7,701 nucleotides of DNA from Bacteroides sp. Lineage in GTDB: Bacteria > Bacteroidota > Bacteroidia > Bacteroidales > Bacteroidaceae. Positions 6,302 to 7,701 of the stretch are shown here, one piece after another (positions within the stretch are counted from its first letter, which is position 1; each line of letters begins with the position of its first letter). The DNA is taken from positions 4,208 to 11,908 of the forward strand of contig DXWV01000106.1 in the NCBI GenBank assembly GCA_019416685.1, given 5' to 3'. Both the position numbers and the translations under genes were made by a program. The notes under the pieces were generated by a model. That model ran no database searches. It had not been told where the DNA came from and saw only the letters and a program-made list of their open reading frames with translations.

Positions 6302-6345
6302 TTTCCTCCCATTTTAATTTAATAAGGTTTCAAGTGCTGCGCAGC

Positions 6346-6380
6346 CAACTTTCAACTCTCAATTTTCAACTTTCAACTAA
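6346..6380. repeat. Five tandem 7-base units between HU-like gene and smalltalk ORF
   Basis: The plus strand reads CAACTTT, CAACTCT, CAATTTT, CAACTTT and CAACTAA, five consecutive heptamers with no gaps. On the mRNA strand the array reads as AGTTGAA-like units. It overlaps the TAG (6379-6377) that ends the extended HU-like frame. A 10-bp palindrome GCTGCGCAGC lies directly beside it at 6336-6345. Similar AGTTGAA-type repeats are familiar from Bacteroides intergenic regions, by recollection only. Confidence 0.75.
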
Positions 6381-6469
6381 ACAGAAGGGTCTTCCCCCTC
6401 ACCCTCACCGCCAGGGTTTCCCCCCTCGGCCATACTCTTCAGCAAATCAGCATGCACAAACTGTACACC
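6377..6469 (-). pseudogene. Detached Gly/Glu-rich C-terminal tail of the HU-like protein
   Basis: Immediately after the TAA at 6472-6470, in the same frame, 30 sense codons run to a TAG at 6379-6377. They encode GVQFVHADLLKSMAEGG followed by NPGGEGEGEDPSV. The first part fits the HAD-containing segment that normally follows the HU fold in these Bacteroides proteins, and the Gly/Glu-rich acidic end is a typical tail. With any sense codon in place of TAA the full protein would be 158 residues, the usual family size. The tail is therefore either newly lost, produced by stop-codon read-through, or hidden by a base-calling error. No ribosome site suggests that it is translated independently. Confidence 0.75.
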
Positions 6470-6853
6470 TTACAACAAGGCTCGTGTGGTACCAATAGCT
6501 GCCGGGCGAGTATACTCAGCCGTAAACTGGCACTTCAAAGCTGTTATCTGATTCGGGTTTACCTTATCGGCACTCTCTACTCCCCTGCCCTGCGTACGGG
6601 CTTTCATTGTAAATGTCCCCAAGCCATCCAAACGTACCGTACGGCTGTTCAGAAGTTGTTCCCGCATCGCCGACATCAGGTTACGTACTACATTCTGCAC
6701 ATCACCCGGCGTAAGGGATGATTTCTCCGCTATTACCTCAGCCAATTGCTGAGTAGTTACTGTTGCTCCGGTTTTAACCAGATTAAGATGCCATAATTTA
6801 GCTCCCGCCTTGTTGGCCATCGGTGATTGCACCGCTCTGTAAAATAAAGGCAT
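6470..6853 (-). CDS. HU-like (histone-like, IHF/HU superfamily) DNA-binding protein, probably truncated
   Basis: This 127-residue ORF belongs to the divergent HU-like proteins common in Bacteroides near polysaccharide loci. The start MPLFYRAVQ is characteristic. An alpha-helical dimerization part (about 33-70, with TTQQLAEVIAEKSSLTPGDV) leads into VRLDGLGTFTMKAR (73-86), the conserved beta turn before the DNA-binding arms. The frame stops at TAA (6472-6470) within TTRALL, but the same frame continues for 30 codons as a recognisable tail (6377-6469). The protein therefore looks prematurely ended after the fold itself is complete, and DNA binding may survive. AGGAGG at 6864-6859 is a strong ribosome site that fixes the start. 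A good promoter lies at 6920-6950. Likely co-transcribed with the 31-residue ORF. Confidence 0.88.
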   Translation of the reverse strand: MPLFYRAVQSPMANKAGAKLWHLNLVKTGATVTTQQLAEVIAEKSSLTPGDVQNVVRNLMSAMREQLLNSRTVRLDGLGTFTMKARTQGRGVESADKVNPNQITALKCQFTAEYTRPAAIGTTRALL

Positions 6854-6905
6854 AGTTACCTCCTCTTTTTAATGTTACTAATCGTTTTTTTCATTCACAC
6901 ATTTC

Positions 6906-6915
6906 GTTGATCAAC
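6906..6915. promoter_or_regulatory. Palindrome at the predicted HU-like transcription start
   Basis: GTTGATCAAC is a perfect 10-bp palindrome that spans the expected start site (about 6913) of the HU-like gene. Its position suits an operator for a dimeric repressor or a small 5' hairpin; neither is proven. Confidence 0.35.
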
Positions 6916-6919
6916 ATTG

Positions 6920-6950
6920 CAAAGATGAGAGTTTATTATCGGGTGGCAAA
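6920..6950 (-). promoter_or_regulatory. Promoter of the HU-like/smalltalk transcript
   Basis: The minus strand has TTTG at 6950-6947, then exactly 19 bases, then CATCTTTG at 6927-6920. This is a perfect -33 and a one-mismatch -7 (TAnnTTTG) at ideal spacing. The leader before the ATG is about 60 bases. The GT4 gene stops 60 bases upstream, so this transcript is independently started. Confidence 0.75.
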
Positions 6951-6975
6951 CGAAAAAGAGGGTGGTAAAGCTGTT

Positions 6976-6999
6976 TCTCTCAGAAAGTTTGCAGAGAGA
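6976..6999. terminator. Weak hairpin after the GT4 gene
   Basis: TCTCTC at 6976-6981 pairs with GAGAGA at 6994-6999 around a 12-base loop, 11 bases beyond the GT4 stop. No T-run follows directly on the minus strand; CTTTTTC comes only some 15-20 bases later. Termination of the polysaccharide operon here is possible but weakly supported. Confidence 0.3.
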
Positions 7000-7009
7000 T
7001 AATTATCAG

Positions 7010-7701
7010 TTAGTTGGAAGAGAAATGCAGATTAAAGTATTTATGCATAAACAAGACATATAGAATACTTAATACTAAAATACTGCTCAATAAATACCAG
7101 TAACCATACACCTGAAAATAGAAATAACCCACTATTACTAATGCTTGTATCGCCATATATACAGAAGAAACCATCACATGAGATACTTTCAATTCATTTG
7201 CCATGATCTGATACAGATGTTTCCGATGCGGCAATCCTATATTCTCATGAAGCATCAGGCGATGGATAATGGTAAGCACACTATCTACCCCATACACAAC
7301 TAACAGTATAATCCAACTGAAATCCTCCGTCTTGATTATGAGCTTACCGATAAGGAACAAAATAATAAATGCAATACTTACAGAACCGACATCACCGGCA
7401 AAACATTTCGCACGCTTTCGGAAATTAAAGAAATTAAAAACCAATATGGAACAAAGGATAGTAAGAATCAAATCCTGTTCTACAAAAGGAATAATCTCTT
7501 TATTTATATAGGCAAGAGCTACTAAAATAATCAAAGAGTATCCGCCTGTGATGCCGTTAATGCCATCCATGAAGTTGTAAGCATTGATGATACCCGTACA
7601 TATTATTAACGCGACAAAGATTGTCCACCAAGGAAGAGAGAACAGCCCCCACTGATAGAACATCAAAGCCATAGCAGAGAAATGGAATACCAATCGCAGT
7701 G
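7010..7701 (-). CDS. GT4 (MraY/WecA-like) polyprenyl-phosphate sugar-1-phosphate transferase, C-terminal part
   Basis: An integral membrane enzyme that moves a sugar-1-phosphate (often GlcNAc-1-P) from UDP-sugar to undecaprenyl phosphate, starting a surface polysaccharide repeat unit. The open frame runs through the right edge (codons CTG-CGA-TTG upstream), so the N-terminal portion, probably about 100 residues, is outside. Numbering from the TTG at 7693, signatures are NAYNFMDGINGITGG (37-51), the Asp-rich Mg/catalytic motif; FAGDVGSVS (98-106), the GDxGS motif; and HRLMLHENIGLPHRKHLYQ (144-162), the His-rich loop. Several hydrophobic helices separate them. In Bacteroides this family typically closes capsule or exopolysaccharide loci, which suggests such a locus continues to the right. 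The sugar specificity cannot be read from this part. Confidence 0.9.
   Translation of the reverse strand, partial: LRLVFHFSAMALMFYQWGLFSLPWWTIFVALIICTGIINAYNFMDGINGITGGYSLIILVALAYINKEIIPFVEQDLILTILCSILVFNFFNFRKRAKCFAGDVGSVSIAFIILFLIGKLIIKTEDFSWIILLVVYGVDSVLTIIHRLMLHENIGLPHRKHLYQIMANELKVSHVMVSSVYMAIQALVIVGYFYFQVYGYWYLLSSILVLSILYVLFMHKYFNLHFSSN

Noticed and set aside
6346..6380. CRISPR array
   Set aside because: Units are 7 bases with no spacers; it is a simple tandem repeat.
6453..6721. An 89-codon plus-strand frame over the HU-like gene
   Set aside because: It is antisense to a gene with recognisable HU features, a strong ribosome site and a promoter; no independent support.
7010..7693. GT4 gene as a complete 227-residue protein starting at TTG 7693
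   Set aside because: The frame stays open to the window edge and the first signature motif would lie only about 40 residues in, far too early for this family; it is a partial gene.

Overview
The window comes from a Bacteroides-type genome (Bacteroidota). Four independent signs support this. Promoters match the Bacteroides -33 TTTG / -7 TAnnTTTG pattern rather than the E. coli -35/-10 pattern. The first codons of a leftward gene read MRQLK, the N-terminus I recall for Bacteroides RpoD. The gene families are typical of the group: an HU-like protein with a Gly/Glu-rich tail, a 31-residue 'smalltalk'-type peptide, and a polysaccharide-locus GT4 transferase. The order rpoD - degQ/htrA - dipeptide epimerase - NlpC/P60 matches an arrangement I remember from B. 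thetaiotaomicron. I cannot fix the species.

Layout from left to right. Positions 1-17 (minus) hold the first codons of rpoD, with its promoter at 41-70. A bidirectional terminator sits at 117-155. degQ/htrA, a periplasmic protease/chaperone, is at 275-1813 (minus). A two-gene leftward operon follows: NlpC/P60 endopeptidase (3264-4247) is read first, then a dipeptide epimerase (2108-3262) after a single spacer base. Its promoter is near 4309-4316. Divergently, rnpB (RNase P RNA) runs rightward at 4397-4788, and 27 bases later comes a YihY-family membrane protein (4816-6135). A strong hairpin at 6145-6181 separates this from leftward genes. These are an HU-like DNA-binding protein (6470-6853, probably truncated by an in-frame stop), a 31-aa hydrophobic peptide (6206-6301) and, from the right edge, the C-terminal part of a GT4 polyprenyl-phosphate sugar-1-phosphate transferase (7010-7701).

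Functional links. The NlpC/P60 enzyme and the epimerase form a murein-peptide salvage pair. The first is expected to release L-Ala-gamma-D-Glu by cutting before the diamino acid, and the second converts it to L-Ala-L-Glu. Both carry export signals, and the epimerase signal looks Tat-type. degQ provides envelope protein quality control. The right end appears to be the distal end of a capsule/exopolysaccharide locus, so the window spans a junction between conserved housekeeping genes and a variable surface-polysaccharide region.

I found no wholly new system. The best leads are the in-frame TAA in the HU-like gene with an intact 30-codon tail behind it, the tiny hydrophobic ORF with an unusually strong Shine-Dalgarno, diverged inverted copies of an intergenic hairpin repeat on both sides of degQ, and two intergenic arrays with a 7-base period.
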